Positions 43,170 through 53,370 of a stretch of DNA of 64,000 bases are shown here, in pieces (position 1 is the first letter of the stretch; each line of letters begins with the position of its first letter). The position numbers were made by a program, and so were the translations under genes. Where the stretch lies: the NCBI GenBank assembly GCA_021776655.1, contig JAJFFK010000012.1:21448-85447 (forward strand). The letters are read 5' to 3'. The notes under the pieces were generated by a model that searched no databases, was not told the DNA's origin, and worked only from the letters and a program-made list of their open reading frames with translations. The stretch comes from Henriciella sp. GTDB lineage: Bacteria > Pseudomonadota > Alphaproteobacteria > Caulobacterales > Hyphomonadaceae.

Positions 43170-44368
43170 ATGATGACCTAATTGAGGTGCCAACCCGCAT
43201 CGAACCTGCCCGCCTCGAAACTGCTCCTGAGGCGCTGACCGATGTCGTTTCCGAATTATCGGCAGCTGCTGCAATGCTGGGTGCCAAGTTGCACCCGAAA
43301 ACTGCGGCAGGCTTGGCAGATATCGTGCGCTTGATGAACTGCTACTACAGCAATCTGATCGAGGGTCACAATACTCGGCCAAAAGACATTGAGCGCGCGA
43401 TGGCAAGTAACTTCGATGATGATGAGGGCAGACGCAATCTGCAGCTTGAAGCCGTCGCCCATGTCCGCGTTCAAGCTGAAATAGACCGGCTCGCTGAGGC
43501 TGGTGATTTGGCGGAGCCAGCGTCCGTAGAGTTTATTGGTTGGCTGCATCGTGAATTCTATAAGGATGCTCCGGAAGAGATGCTACATATCAAGTCCGAG
43601 CATGCGGAATTCATCATGAAACCCGGCGAATGGCGCAACCGCCCCGAACATGATGTTGCGGTTGGTCGTCATATACCTCCATCAAGTCATCGCATTGAAG
43701 ACTTCATGGCGCATTATGAAAACCGGTACAGATTTGCACCGCTGGGCCAAGGTGCTCGAATCCTCGCGATCCCGGCTGCGCACCACAGACTGAACTATAT
43801 TCACCCCTTCCCGGATGGCAATGGCAGGGTCAGCAGGCTGATGAGCCATGCAATGGCCCTGCAAGCAGGCATTGGCGCACACGGTCTCTGGTCTGTTTCA
43901 CGCGGCCTTGCGCGCGGGATCGATAGTCGCAAAGAATACAAGTCTCGCATGGACGCGGCTGATGCCCCGCGTCAGGGCGATCTCGATGGACGGGGTAATT
44001 TATCCTTACGCGCACTTGAAGGGTTTACACTCTGGTTCCTGAAAGTGTGCCTCGACCAAGTGACATTCATGTCTGATCTGTTTGATCTTGATAAGTTGAG
44101 CAGTCGACTCTCCCGCTATGTTGAACGCAGCGAAACATTGAAGTCAGAGGCCAATCACCTCCTTCAGGAGGCCTTGATTCGTGGCGAGTTTGAACGAGGC
44201 ATGGCGGCGCGTGTTACCGGTCTTCCGGAACGTTCCGCGCGGCGCATCCTGGGCGATCTGACAGATGAGGGCCTGCTTGCATCCGCCACACCAAAAGGCC
44301 CTGTGTCTCTGCGTTTCCCAGCCGACACGCTCGAAACACTGTTTCCTCGACTGTATCCTGAAACTTGA
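43157..44368 (+). CDS. Fic-domain AMP-transferase-like protein (class II, N-terminal inhibitory helix)
   Basis: [13 protein letters not shown] Fic core; SNLIEGHNT inhibitory-type motif N-terminal to the Fic core; C-terminal wHTH-like segment. Confidence 0.9.
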   Translation: MTSANDDLIEVPTRIEPARLETAPEALTDVVSELSAAAAMLGAKLHPKTAAGLADIVRLMNCYYSNLIEGHNTRPKDIERAMASNFDDDEGRRNLQLEAVAHVRVQAEIDRLAEAGDLAEPASVEFIGWLHREFYKDAPEEMLHIKSEHAEFIMKPGEWRNRPEHDVAVGRHIPPSSHRIEDFMAHYENRYRFAPLGQGARILAIPAAHHRLNYIHPFPDGNGRVSRLMSHAMALQAGIGAHGLWSVSRGLARGIDSRKEYKSRMDAADAPRQGDLDGRGNLSLRALEGFTLWFLKVCLDQVTFMSDLFDLDKLSSRLSRYVERSETLKSEANHLLQEALIRGEFERGMAARVTGLPERSARRILGDLTDEGLLASATPKGPVSLRFPADTLETLFPRLYPET

Positions 44369-44520
44369 AAAACAGCACCTCGCGCGTGATCGCGGCTAGT
44401 GCTGTGATCGAAATTCACAAACACCTTTTGTTTATAATCGATTTTCACACAAATCGCAGGAAGTAAGCGGTTTTCATGCCGAGTAAGTGTTTTTCAGATT
44501 CAGGAGGCGATTCTTGCGAT

Positions 44521-45540
44521 TCAGTTGAGATGCCTTGCAAAGGTACTTAATCGTGCCGACTTTGACAAAGAAGTCGCAATTGCTTCCCTCCATTTCGGCC
44601 CTTTCGTCAGCGCGGTCGTCAACGCGTTGGAAAGCTCGGCAGGCCGGTCTTCACTCAACACCTCAAACAGTATCTCAGCTTGAGCCAAATCCTTCTTGGC
44701 CTTCAATGCGGATGATGCGTGTCGCCGCGCCGCAACGATCAGTTTGTGCACTGCATATCGTTCCGGCCTCGGTATCTGCACCAACACACCGGAACGATAA
44801 AGCGCAACAGCGGGAATGGGGTCTGCGATCAGAAAATTCAAGAACGGTAACGCCTGCGCATAAACACCAAGCGGTTCCAATTTCAGGATATCACTGTCCT
44901 GCCGCATCAGCGGGACCAGGAACTCGACTTCAGTGCCGCCGCCACCCATCACCCATTTGGTCGGGCGGTTTTTTCGGTCGAGTCCTGGCGCTGGTCGCAA
45001 GTTCAAATCCTTGAACGTGTCTGGCAGAGTGGGATCAACTTCGTCTTCTATGACGAGTTTCAAATTCTCGAACGCGGCGATGTCGACATCGCCAGTCACG
45101 CCAAGCACATCGTTAAACCGGACGCCCAGCTCTGCGCTGTAGAGCCGGAAGGCATGCGTGCCGACAAGTGTGCCCCCAAGCCGGAACACGCCGCTCTTGG
45201 CCATCGCGTTCATGACCTTGCCAGTGTCGCGGTCGAGTGCAGGAACACCGGCGGCTCGCAACTGCGCCACCATGCTCGAGCAACGCTGGTTAAAGGCTTG
45301 CGATTCTTCGTTAGCGGCCTTTGCGACTTCGATCCGTTCACGGATTTCCGGTGTATCAGGACCAACATATTTTTGGATCGTCTTGTCGCCGATCCGCTGG
45401 CGCGCGTACCAGTATTTTCCTTTAGCACCCATATCTCTGAGAAAGGGCTTTCCAGGGATATCCGCAATCGCCCGCACGGCATGTGCCTGCAGGAGGTCCT
45501 GATAGCCGGTATGGACAGAGAGGGGGAAGCTGCGCACCAT
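44521..45540 (-). CDS. GSU2403-type nucleotidyltransferase-fold protein
   Basis: GGTLVGTHAFRLYSAELGVRF...TGDVDIAAFENLKLVI...GTEVEFLVPLM. Confidence 0.7.
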   Translation of the reverse strand: MVRSFPLSVHTGYQDLLQAHAVRAIADIPGKPFLRDMGAKGKYWYARQRIGDKTIQKYVGPDTPEIRERIEVAKAANEESQAFNQRCSSMVAQLRAAGVPALDRDTGKVMNAMAKSGVFRLGGTLVGTHAFRLYSAELGVRFNDVLGVTGDVDIAAFENLKLVIEDEVDPTLPDTFKDLNLRPAPGLDRKNRPTKWVMGGGGTEVEFLVPLMRQDSDILKLEPLGVYAQALPFLNFLIADPIPAVALYRSGVLVQIPRPERYAVHKLIVAARRHASSALKAKKDLAQAEILFEVLSEDRPAELSNALTTALTKGPKWREAIATSLSKSARLSTFARHLN

Positions 45541-45543
45541 TCA

Positions 45544-45612
45544 TTACACCACAATATTTTTGTTTGTAGTGTAATAGCACAGTTACACCACAAAAACAAC
45601 TAACGTGGTGTA
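45544..45612. promoter_or_regulatory. Alternating TTACACCACAA half-sites (candidate operator)
   Basis: TTACACCACAA (45544), TTGTAGTGTAA (45564), TTACACCACAA (45583), GTGGTGTA (45605): two tandem inverted repeats in the divergent intergenic region. Confidence 0.65.
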
Positions 45613-46540
45613 CCGGCATATCCCAACACTACTATTCCCTCTGGCATCAATCATGCTTGCTGTTCTCCTTCATACAATGGAGTTCGCAATTTCAGTATTC
45701 GGTTTGAGCTTTGAAGAGGAAGAACGGTTTTCCGAGCTAGGAGAACTCGCAGAGCTTTTCGAGTCTCTCAACGTCGACATGGACGGGGATGCGATTATGC
45801 AGCTCCTTGTCTGCGATCTCTTCAGTGGCTCATTCGATCCCACGGAACCCGATGCTGTTCCGTCTCGCTATGCACAGTCGGAATTTCATAAAAAGCAGAC
45901 GCTTGCCGTCCCAACCATGTCAACATCGGACAGGATACTCTGGATGTCAGGAGCTGGTCGCAGCGGTAGCAGACGTATCTATGGCTCCAGCCGAGATATT
46001 ATTCCCATACTGCATCAGATCAAAGCACTTCCTATTGATGCGCCCGCCAAGCTGACCAAACGTTTCATAGATGAGGCTTGTGTCAGGTTGGCCAATCTTT
46101 GCATTGACCAGTATAGCGAGAATGCCCGGGATATTCTGGACAGCATCCTGGTGGAAAGAACTCTTCTAAAACAATGGTTCGAAGAGAAGGGCATGTTGTC
46201 GCCGATTGCGAAAAAGGTCGGCTACAATCCCGAAACACAGCCAGATGCGGCTAATTGCAATGAACTGGTGCAGCTTGACTTGACGATTGTGGACGAGGAA
46301 CCGGCAAGACCAGGACGACCGGAATCCGATCTTTGGCCACGCGTTCAGGAGCTTGTGACTGAACTGCATGGAGCTAACCCTGAATGCTACAACAACGCGA
46401 TGGCATCAGAAGTCCATGAGCGGCTCATTGCTGAATTTCCAGAGCAAAACGTTCTCGCGCTCACGACAATTCAGGGTAAGATGATGGTGCTGCGCGACCA
46501 GGCGCGAGCCGACTTGGACGACACACAGGACATAGTCTGA
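45605..46540 (+). CDS. Hypothetical protein (true start may be internal)
   Basis: Long ORF divergent to the GSU2403 gene; start uncertain (45605, 45653 or 45677). Confidence 0.55.
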   Translation: MVYRHIPTLLFPLASIMLAVLLHTMEFAISVFGLSFEEEERFSELGELAELFESLNVDMDGDAIMQLLVCDLFSGSFDPTEPDAVPSRYAQSEFHKKQTLAVPTMSTSDRILWMSGAGRSGSRRIYGSSRDIIPILHQIKALPIDAPAKLTKRFIDEACVRLANLCIDQYSENARDILDSILVERTLLKQWFEEKGMLSPIAKKVGYNPETQPDAANCNELVQLDLTIVDEEPARPGRPESDLWPRVQELVTELHGANPECYNNAMASEVHERLIAEFPEQNVLALTTIQGKMMVLRDQARADLDDTQDIV

Positions 46541-46719
46541 AGCAGCTTGCCTCGGGTTCCCTGCCTGAGCGAAACCCCGGCGCAGTGATTCTTCTGCTGC
46601 GCGAAATCTTGTGCTTATCTATGCGCGTCAGAGCTCCAATTTGATAAAACTCTTCTTCTTTTTCGCTATCGATTTCTGTGCTCGCCTTTGCTCACTCAAA
46701 ACCATGAGGAGTAGAGTCA

Positions 46720-46989
46720 ATGAGCAAGCACGAGCACAATTTCCCGGAACTGGGTGAAATCCTTGAAGACAATCCCGGTTGGCTTGATGAGGCGATTGAT
46801 ACGCCATCTGTCAGCCAACTTACAGGCGTGCCGATCTGTACATTGACGACCTGGCGGTGCCGCGGCGGCGGGCCTCGATTTCTGAAGCTGGGTAAGAGCG
46901 TGCGCTATCGTCGCCGTGCTGTCCTGGGTTGGATGGCAGAGTGCGAGGCACCCTATATCGACCGCGATGGGGTGATCCATCATGACTAA
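46720..46989 (+). CDS. AlpA/excisionase-like HTH protein
   Basis: SVSQLTGVPICTLTTWRCRGGGPRFLKLGKSVRYRRRAVLGWMAE. Confidence 0.8.
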   Translation: MSKHEHNFPELGEILEDNPGWLDEAIDTPSVSQLTGVPICTLTTWRCRGGGPRFLKLGKSVRYRRRAVLGWMAECEAPYIDRDGVIHHD

Positions 46990-47302
46990 TCCAACTCGTC
47001 CGCTCTCCATTCGTCTCGCAGCGCAAGATATCGAACACTTGGCCGAGCGCGCCAAACGCATCTCCGGAACACCTACAGGCGTTGCGCGTGAGCTGATCCG
47101 ATCCGGCCTCACCGATGGCGATCCGTTCACCCAGGCGACGCGCCTCCTGAAAATCGAACGCAAACTCGCAGCTCTCGGGCAGGACATACAGGCCGTCACC
47201 ACATCTTCATCCAAGAACACTGGATCGCTTGGCCGCGTGGAGTCGATGTTCGACCAACTCCTTCTCGCGCTCAGCGGTCAGCCAATTGAAGAGGACGCCT
47301 GA
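46982..47302 (+). CDS. Ribbon-helix-helix mobilization accessory protein
   Basis: RPLSIRLAAQDIEHLAERAKRISGTPTGVARELIRSGL; overlaps the HTH gene and precedes the coupling protein. Confidence 0.65.
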   Translation: MTNPTRPLSIRLAAQDIEHLAERAKRISGTPTGVARELIRSGLTDGDPFTQATRLLKIERKLAALGQDIQAVTTSSSKNTGSLGRVESMFDQLLLALSGQPIEEDA

Positions 47303-47303
47303 T

Positions 47304-49106
47304 ATGTCAAACCTCAAGAAGATGCTTTGTGCCTCATGCATACTCACAACAATTGCTACCGGTGGTGCCTACAAGCTCGGCTTCGATAACTTTCGTCCTG
47401 GTGCGATCTCGGAGCAGGGTTATTTCGAGCGCCATGACGCTGCTTTCATGGATCGTTGTGGTAAGGCGAGAATAACATCTGCTGTTGGCGATCCTGTTGG
47501 CTCCTATCACTGGCCGAGATGCGAGGCCGTATTGAATCACTACCAGACACGGGACGCATTCATGCTTCGGCACAATATGTTATCCATGTTGGCCGGATTG
47601 TCATTGCTGAGCTTCCTGGGATTTGCACGCATTGCCGTCAATGAGGCACCCAAGCCGAAAGTCGTGCGCGGCAGGAAGCATCTTGAGGGCAAAGAAGCGC
47701 TGCGCGAGTTGAAGAAACTGTCACGCGCGAGCTGCGATCAATCCGGTGAGGGTATCTGTTTTCCGCCCGGCATACCAATGAGCACAGATCGCGAGAGCCG
47801 TCATTTCCTGATCTGGGGCAGTACCGGCGCGGGCAAAACACAAGCGATGCTTTGTCTGATGTTGCAAGCCATCGCACGGGGCGACAAGGTACTTATTCTT
47901 GATGTCAAAGGCGACATGATGTCGAGCCTGCCGCAAATCGGCAATCTGATTGCCCCGCATGACAAACGCTCATTGCAATGGGATATATCGAAAGATTGTT
48001 TCACCAAGCAGGACGCGCGTGAGCTTGCAGCGCGCCTTATCCCTCAAAGCCATGATCCGGTCTGGTCAGATGCCGCGCGCTCAATATTTGTTGCTTGCAT
48101 TGTCGCGCTTCAATCAACCCGGTCCGGTGCCTGGAACTGGGCCGATTTGCGTGACCTTGTGGTGTCCGACGCTGGATATCTCCTGGACATCGCACGCAAG
48201 TTTCATCCCGATGCCGTCCAGTTTTTGAAAGAGCCAACCAGCAAATCGACACATAGTTTCATTTCGACCTTCAAGGCTCACATGAACATTGTCAGCATGC
48301 TGGCTGATGCTTGGCCTGAGAGCACCAGCGGGCGCTCCTTTGCTATCAAGGACTGGCTGAAGCACCCGCTCCATCACCCGGTTATTCTCCAGCATGATGG
48401 GCGCTATCCTGAGCTGAGCAAGGCCTGGATATCTGGTATAATCGGTTTGTTGGCCTCACATGCCGGTTCGCCCTCCATGCCGGAAAATCCGAAGCGGCGC
48501 ACTTGGCTACTCCTCGATGAGTTTCCACAATTGGAACGCCTCGAGCATTTCTCGACCCTGCTGGATGTAGGTCGTTCAAAAGGGATAAGCGTTGTGCTTG
48601 GCGCGCAGGACATCTCACAAATCCGCAAGACCTATGGGCATGATCAGGCCGATGCCTGGATTGGCATGATCGGCACCCATATCCTGACGCGTATGAACCT
48701 CGGACAGGGAGCAGAAGTCGCCAGCCGCATGATTGGCAACCAGACAATCGAGTATCAACGGAAAACGGAAAGTCAGTCAGGCAGTACGAGAACAATTACG
48801 CGCTCGAAAGCCCAGGAAGTAAGGCCCGTCATGACCCCGTCAGAATTGTCAGACAGGCTCGGGCCAAAACCCGATGGCATCCACGCTCTGCTGATTGGCC
48901 CTGGTGAGCATGCTTATGAAGTCACATTGCCCTACATCAATCTATCCGTTCAGCGACCCGCAAGTGTTCTGGCAGACTGGACTACGAAGTCACCGAAGCA
49001 GATTGCCCCTCTGCCGGAAGAAGCGCCCCCAACTCATCCACCATATATTCTTTCACCTGATGATATTGCCCGTATAAAAAGGCCAAATCCTGAAGACCTG
49101 AACTGA
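47304..49106 (+). CDS. VirD4/TraD-type coupling ATPase
   Basis: Walker A WGSTGAGKTQAM, Walker B TWLLLDEFPQLERL, N-terminal hydrophobic segments. Confidence 0.9.
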   Translation: MSNLKKMLCASCILTTIATGGAYKLGFDNFRPGAISEQGYFERHDAAFMDRCGKARITSAVGDPVGSYHWPRCEAVLNHYQTRDAFMLRHNMLSMLAGLSLLSFLGFARIAVNEAPKPKVVRGRKHLEGKEALRELKKLSRASCDQSGEGICFPPGIPMSTDRESRHFLIWGSTGAGKTQAMLCLMLQAIARGDKVLILDVKGDMMSSLPQIGNLIAPHDKRSLQWDISKDCFTKQDARELAARLIPQSHDPVWSDAARSIFVACIVALQSTRSGAWNWADLRDLVVSDAGYLLDIARKFHPDAVQFLKEPTSKSTHSFISTFKAHMNIVSMLADAWPESTSGRSFAIKDWLKHPLHHPVILQHDGRYPELSKAWISGIIGLLASHAGSPSMPENPKRRTWLLLDEFPQLERLEHFSTLLDVGRSKGISVVLGAQDISQIRKTYGHDQADAWIGMIGTHILTRMNLGQGAEVASRMIGNQTIEYQRKTESQSGSTRTITRSKAQEVRPVMTPSELSDRLGPKPDGIHALLIGPGEHAYEVTLPYINLSVQRPASVLADWTTKSPKQIAPLPEEAPPTHPPYILSPDDIARIKRPNPEDLN

Positions 49107-50194
49107 TGGTTGCCTCGATCTCGGCTCGTAAATCGGTTGGCGCGGCTGTCGCCTATTTCAAGCATATGGCTGAGGATGAATACTACACATCCGAGACTGA
49201 AGTTGAAGGCGAATGGGACGGACGCGGCGCAGAACGTCTTGCGCTTGAAGGCCCGGTTACCAAGGCCGAGTTTGAGGCGGCTCTGAACGGGCTCGATCCG
49301 AAGACCGGCGAAGCACTCGTCCAAACGAGCAACAAGTCTCACGCGCCCGGCTGGGACATGACCTATTCAGCACCAAAGTCTGTCTCGGTCATGTGGGCGC
49401 TCTCGCCTGAAGCAGATCGCAAGAAGATCAAAACCGCCCACCGGCAGGCCGTACATGCCGCGACCACTCAGCTTGAAGACAGCCACGCGTTCACGCGCCG
49501 GGGCAAAGGCGGCGCAATCAGGGAACCCGTCGCTGGGCTCACCATTGCCCGTTTCCATCATCACACAAGCCGCGACCTCGACCCCCAGCTCCACACCCAT
49601 GCCTTCATCTTCAACATGGCTCCACGCCAGGATGGCAGCTGGGGCAGTCTTGTCAGTCGCGATCTCTACAAGGCCCAGAAAGAGACCGGAGCGACTTACC
49701 GCAGGCATTTGGCAAACGCGTTGGAACGCCAGGGCTTTGCTGTCGAACGGAACGGCACAGGCTTTCGATTGAAGGCCATTCCGCACAGCATCGAGCGCGC
49801 CTTCTCGAAGCGCCGCCAGGCCATAGAACAAGCCGCGGACACCTATGGCTACAAGACCCCCAAGGGTATGGAAATGGCCGCGCTGCGAACGAGGCAAGCC
49901 AAACGACCGAAGGAGCGTGCGGCCCTGTTCAAGGCCTGGCAAGCCGAAACTAAAGCACTCGGATTTGATCTGGCAAAAGCGCGCCAACAGCAACGCATGC
50001 AGCCACTTCATTCCGGGTCCATGCCCAGCGCGACCAAACTGAAAACCTCATCACCAGCGCGCGCGATCCTGCCATCTGTAAAACAAATGCTAGGCAAGAT
50101 CGCGGCGATGGCGAACACCTCATTCAGCATGCCGGGCGTGCGCGTCAACCTCCGTCAGAAGCCGCTGACACGAGGCCATGAACGCGAGCATTGA
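49106..50194 (+). CDS. MobF-type conjugative relaxase, relaxase domain only
   Basis: MVASISARKSVGAAVAYF start; histidine triad HHHTSRDLDPQLHTHAFI; 362 aa, no helicase motifs. Confidence 0.88.
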   Translation: MVASISARKSVGAAVAYFKHMAEDEYYTSETEVEGEWDGRGAERLALEGPVTKAEFEAALNGLDPKTGEALVQTSNKSHAPGWDMTYSAPKSVSVMWALSPEADRKKIKTAHRQAVHAATTQLEDSHAFTRRGKGGAIREPVAGLTIARFHHHTSRDLDPQLHTHAFIFNMAPRQDGSWGSLVSRDLYKAQKETGATYRRHLANALERQGFAVERNGTGFRLKAIPHSIERAFSKRRQAIEQAADTYGYKTPKGMEMAALRTRQAKRPKERAALFKAWQAETKALGFDLAKARQQQRMQPLHSGSMPSATKLKTSSPARAILPSVKQMLGKIAAMANTSFSMPGVRVNLRQKPLTRGHEREH

Positions 50195-50279
50195 TGTGTA
50201 CATGTGATTACAAGCCAAACCAGCTGTAATTACTGGGCATTCTCAGTCAGCCCTCACACGATGTAATCGCTGTACACAT
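50194..50279. repeat. Imperfect inverted repeat at the relaxase 3' end
   Basis: atgtgtacatgtgattaca (50194-50212) vs tgtaatcgctgtacacat (50262-50279), complementary with one gap/mismatch. Confidence 0.65.
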
Positions 50280-50645
50280 TTTCGTACACGGACAATTCTG
50301 CCTGAAGTCCTTTTATCCATGGGTGTATTGGACCAGATCACTTGCGATCTGTCAGCACCAAAGGTGCATAGGGTGTGAAACGAAACATCCCCTTTTGTTC
50401 TTCGCAGCAGCGGCTGGAACGGGGCAAGTTGGAACAGGTCGAGCGTTCGATGCGGATCGGTTTTTATATGTCCATTCAGGGGCTTAGTCTCTGGACGCTG
50501 TAAGAACCGATCCACCCTGACAAGCTTCAGGGACGGCATCGAACAGGCATACGGGCTTTCGGATTTTCTCTTCCCCGTGTGTCCTGAAGCTTCCCCAGGG
50601 TGTGCAAACATTTTGTCCTGATGGGGAAGCATCGGGAGAGACCCT

Positions 50646-51950
50646 ATGCCTGCCAAACTCAAACCATCCGCTAGCAATCCAAATCCCATTTCAGCCGACC
50701 GTTTCGAATGGGATACCGAAGTTCCGGGCCTTGCTCTGCGTCTCCGCTCAGGCCGACAGCCCGCCTGGTATGTTCAAATATGGACAGACGGACGAAACGT
50801 GCGCCGGGTGATTGGTCCAGAAACGTCGCTGACATTGGAACAAGCCAGAGATATGGCCCACGTGCTGATCGCAGAATTGACCGGCGCAACCACACTGGTG
50901 CCTCTTGTCCCCGAAACGCCGAAAGCCACAGTTTCGGAGTTTGCGGCCCGCTTCCTCGACCATGGTGCGCCGAGCTGGAAGCCTTCCACCCTAAAGGCCC
51001 ATCGCAGTCTCTTCACTTGCTCGATCCTGCCCCAGTTCGGCTTCCGCGATATCGCCTCTATCACGCCTCAGGAGGTCGCATCTTGGTTTGCGCGTGGACA
51101 AGGATCGCAAGGGACACGAAACCGGGCGCTGGCCGTTCTCTCGGGGCTCATGCGTCATGCTGAAATTCTCGGACTACGACCACCGGGCTCAAATCCGTGC
51201 CAAGGCCTCCGGCGACGCAAGAACCGGTTCGAAGTCCATCGGCTGAGCGAGCAGGATTATGGACGGCTTGGTGAGGCCTTGAGACGGATTGAAGATACAG
51301 AGCCGGTGATCGCCGCGCTGATCCGGTTCCTGACGCTGACGGGCTGCCGCAAGTCAGAGGCGCGCCTCCTGCGATGGGACATGTTGGACGCAAACCGGGC
51401 GGCATTGCCCGACAGCAAGACCGGGCCGCGCGCAATCTGGTTGGGTAAAGCGGCACTCGCTATGATCTCTGAACGGCCCCTGACATGTGAGTTCGTGTTC
51501 TCGATCAAGGACAGGCCGGTCTCTGCCTCTCGGATCGCCAAGGTTTGGAACACAGTTCGCGACGAGATTGTGCTTCCGACACTTCGGCTTCATGATCTGC
51601 GCCACGGGTTTGCGTCGGTGGCGATCTCGTCGGGCGAAGCCCTTCGCACCGTCTCGGGCCTGCTCGGGCATTCGGAACTGCAAACGACGGCAGGCTATGC
51701 CCAGTTTGCAGAAGCCCCTGTGCGGCAGGCTGCTGAACGTGTGGCTGAACATCTGGAGCGGACCCTTTCGCAGCGCGTCCCCAAGACAATGCCGGAACCA
51801 CCAGCAATCGTGGCGGCGTTCCTCGCGCAAGGTATGACCGTCCGCGACTTTGCTGCCCAAGAGGGCGTCAGTCTCTCAACCCTTCGCCAGAAGGTCGGCG
51901 CTTACAATCGCGCGCGCCGCGAAGCGCTCGCAGACGTTGAGGCAGGCTAA
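50646..51950 (+). CDS. Tyrosine recombinase, first of a tandem pair
   Basis: LTGCRKSEARLLRW, LHDLRHGFASVAI, LLGHSELQTTAGYAQF; C-terminal HTH-like extension (VRDFAAQEGVSLSTLRQKVG). Confidence 0.93.
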   Translation: MPAKLKPSASNPNPISADRFEWDTEVPGLALRLRSGRQPAWYVQIWTDGRNVRRVIGPETSLTLEQARDMAHVLIAELTGATTLVPLVPETPKATVSEFAARFLDHGAPSWKPSTLKAHRSLFTCSILPQFGFRDIASITPQEVASWFARGQGSQGTRNRALAVLSGLMRHAEILGLRPPGSNPCQGLRRRKNRFEVHRLSEQDYGRLGEALRRIEDTEPVIAALIRFLTLTGCRKSEARLLRWDMLDANRAALPDSKTGPRAIWLGKAALAMISERPLTCEFVFSIKDRPVSASRIAKVWNTVRDEIVLPTLRLHDLRHGFASVAISSGEALRTVSGLLGHSELQTTAGYAQFAEAPVRQAAERVAEHLERTLSQRVPKTMPEPPAIVAAFLAQGMTVRDFAAQEGVSLSTLRQKVGAYNRARREALADVEAG

Positions 51951-53107
51951 TGCGAAAGGAACCGATCTATCTGAGCGACCTCTCGGCCCGCGCCGCCCGG
52001 CCTGCCGCAAAGGAATATGCGATCCCAGACAATCGCCTGAGCGGGTTCGCGCTGAGGGTTCAGCCAACTGGCACAAAGTCCTGGGTCCTGCGCCTCAAGG
52101 TCGATGGTACGGCAAAGCGGGTCACGCTCGGCAATACCCAAACCATGAGTGCAGAGGAGGCGCGGGCGCGAGCTCACCAATTGCTCGCAGCGCACACGCC
52201 TCTGGATATCGCCTTGCTCGCTGCTGACGATAAACCGGCCATTAAATTGAATGTGTTGGCGCAAAGATTCCTGAAAGCGAAACGGCAGGTCTGGAAGCCG
52301 ACAACGCTCAAGGCGGTCCAAATCTATCTCAACAGCTCGATTCTGCCTGCGCTGGGAGGGCACGCCATCAACCGTCTCACGACCGCAGACGTAGCCGAAT
52401 GGTTCCACACCTACAGCACAACGAGTCCGGGCGGTGCCAATCAGGCGCTTTCACACCTGCGTAGTATGCTGAAATTTGCGCGCGAAACTGGCATCCTGCC
52501 ACCGGATACACCTGATCCTTCAAAACCGATCCGGCGCAACACAAGGCGTGCGAGGGGTCGCCTTCTCAACGCAGGGCAACTGGCTAAGCTCGGGGTCTGG
52601 TTGGAAGCGCCTCCCATTCGCTGGCTCGATATGGCCGATGCGATCCGACTCATCTTGTTGACCGGCTGCCGGTCCGGCGAGATCGCGCGGCTGACTTGGG
52701 CCGAAGTTGGTAGCGACAGGCTCAGTCTCAGCGCCACCAAAACCGGCAAGCGTGATGTCATTCTATCCCGTCCTGCGATTGAAATACTTGATCGACGCAA
52801 GCAAGGTGTAATGTCCGAGTTTGTGTTTCCACACCCGGCCAGCCGGGCGAGGCCGATCACGTCAATCGACGCGGCATGGCGAGCTATTCGAACCCAGGTG
52901 GGGCTGCCCGAAGACATCCGGCTGCATGATCTTCGACACACCTATGCCAGCCACGCCATCATGATCGGCGAATCCCTGAACATGACCGGAAAGCTCCTTG
53001 GTCATCGAAGGCCGAAGACGACGGAGATTTATTCCCACATCGATGCGCAGCATCTGGCGAAGGCGGCGGACAGAGTCGGCGATCTCATATCAAATTGGTT
53101 GGGTTGA
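51950..53107 (+). CDS. Tyrosine recombinase, second of a tandem pair
   Basis: LTGCRSGEIARLTW, LHDLRHTYASHAI, LLGHRRPKTTEIYSHI; starts in a TAATG overlap with the preceding recombinase. Confidence 0.93.
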   Translation: MRKEPIYLSDLSARAARPAAKEYAIPDNRLSGFALRVQPTGTKSWVLRLKVDGTAKRVTLGNTQTMSAEEARARAHQLLAAHTPLDIALLAADDKPAIKLNVLAQRFLKAKRQVWKPTTLKAVQIYLNSSILPALGGHAINRLTTADVAEWFHTYSTTSPGGANQALSHLRSMLKFARETGILPPDTPDPSKPIRRNTRRARGRLLNAGQLAKLGVWLEAPPIRWLDMADAIRLILLTGCRSGEIARLTWAEVGSDRLSLSATKTGKRDVILSRPAIEILDRRKQGVMSEFVFPHPASRARPITSIDAAWRAIRTQVGLPEDIRLHDLRHTYASHAIMIGESLNMTGKLLGHRRPKTTEIYSHIDAQHLAKAADRVGDLISNWLG

Positions 53108-53146
53108 GCGTCCATGTGCCCCATTTGCGAATAGCTGAATTATCCC

Positions 53147-53305
53147 GTGGCTGTGTGAAAACGCAGAACTCGAAAATTTCGATAGAAGATCCTGACCTTA
53201 GGCGAGACGTTGACGGACGGTCTGGCATTTACTTACCCCAGCTGAAGCATAGCTGGTGAAATTGTTGCACGATAAAATCGCTGAAGTACGTTTTCACACA
53301 GCCAC
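53147..53305. mobile_element. MITE-like element (159 bp) with terminal inverted repeats and 4-bp target duplication
   Basis: GTGGCTGTGTGAAAACG at the left end and its exact complement at the right end; flanked by TCCC on both sides (53143-53146 and 53306-53309). Confidence 0.7.
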
Positions 53306-53370
53306 TCCCAAAAGGGGACATTAGAAAATCAAGATATCGATTAGTATTTGTGCACCGATATCTGCTGAGG

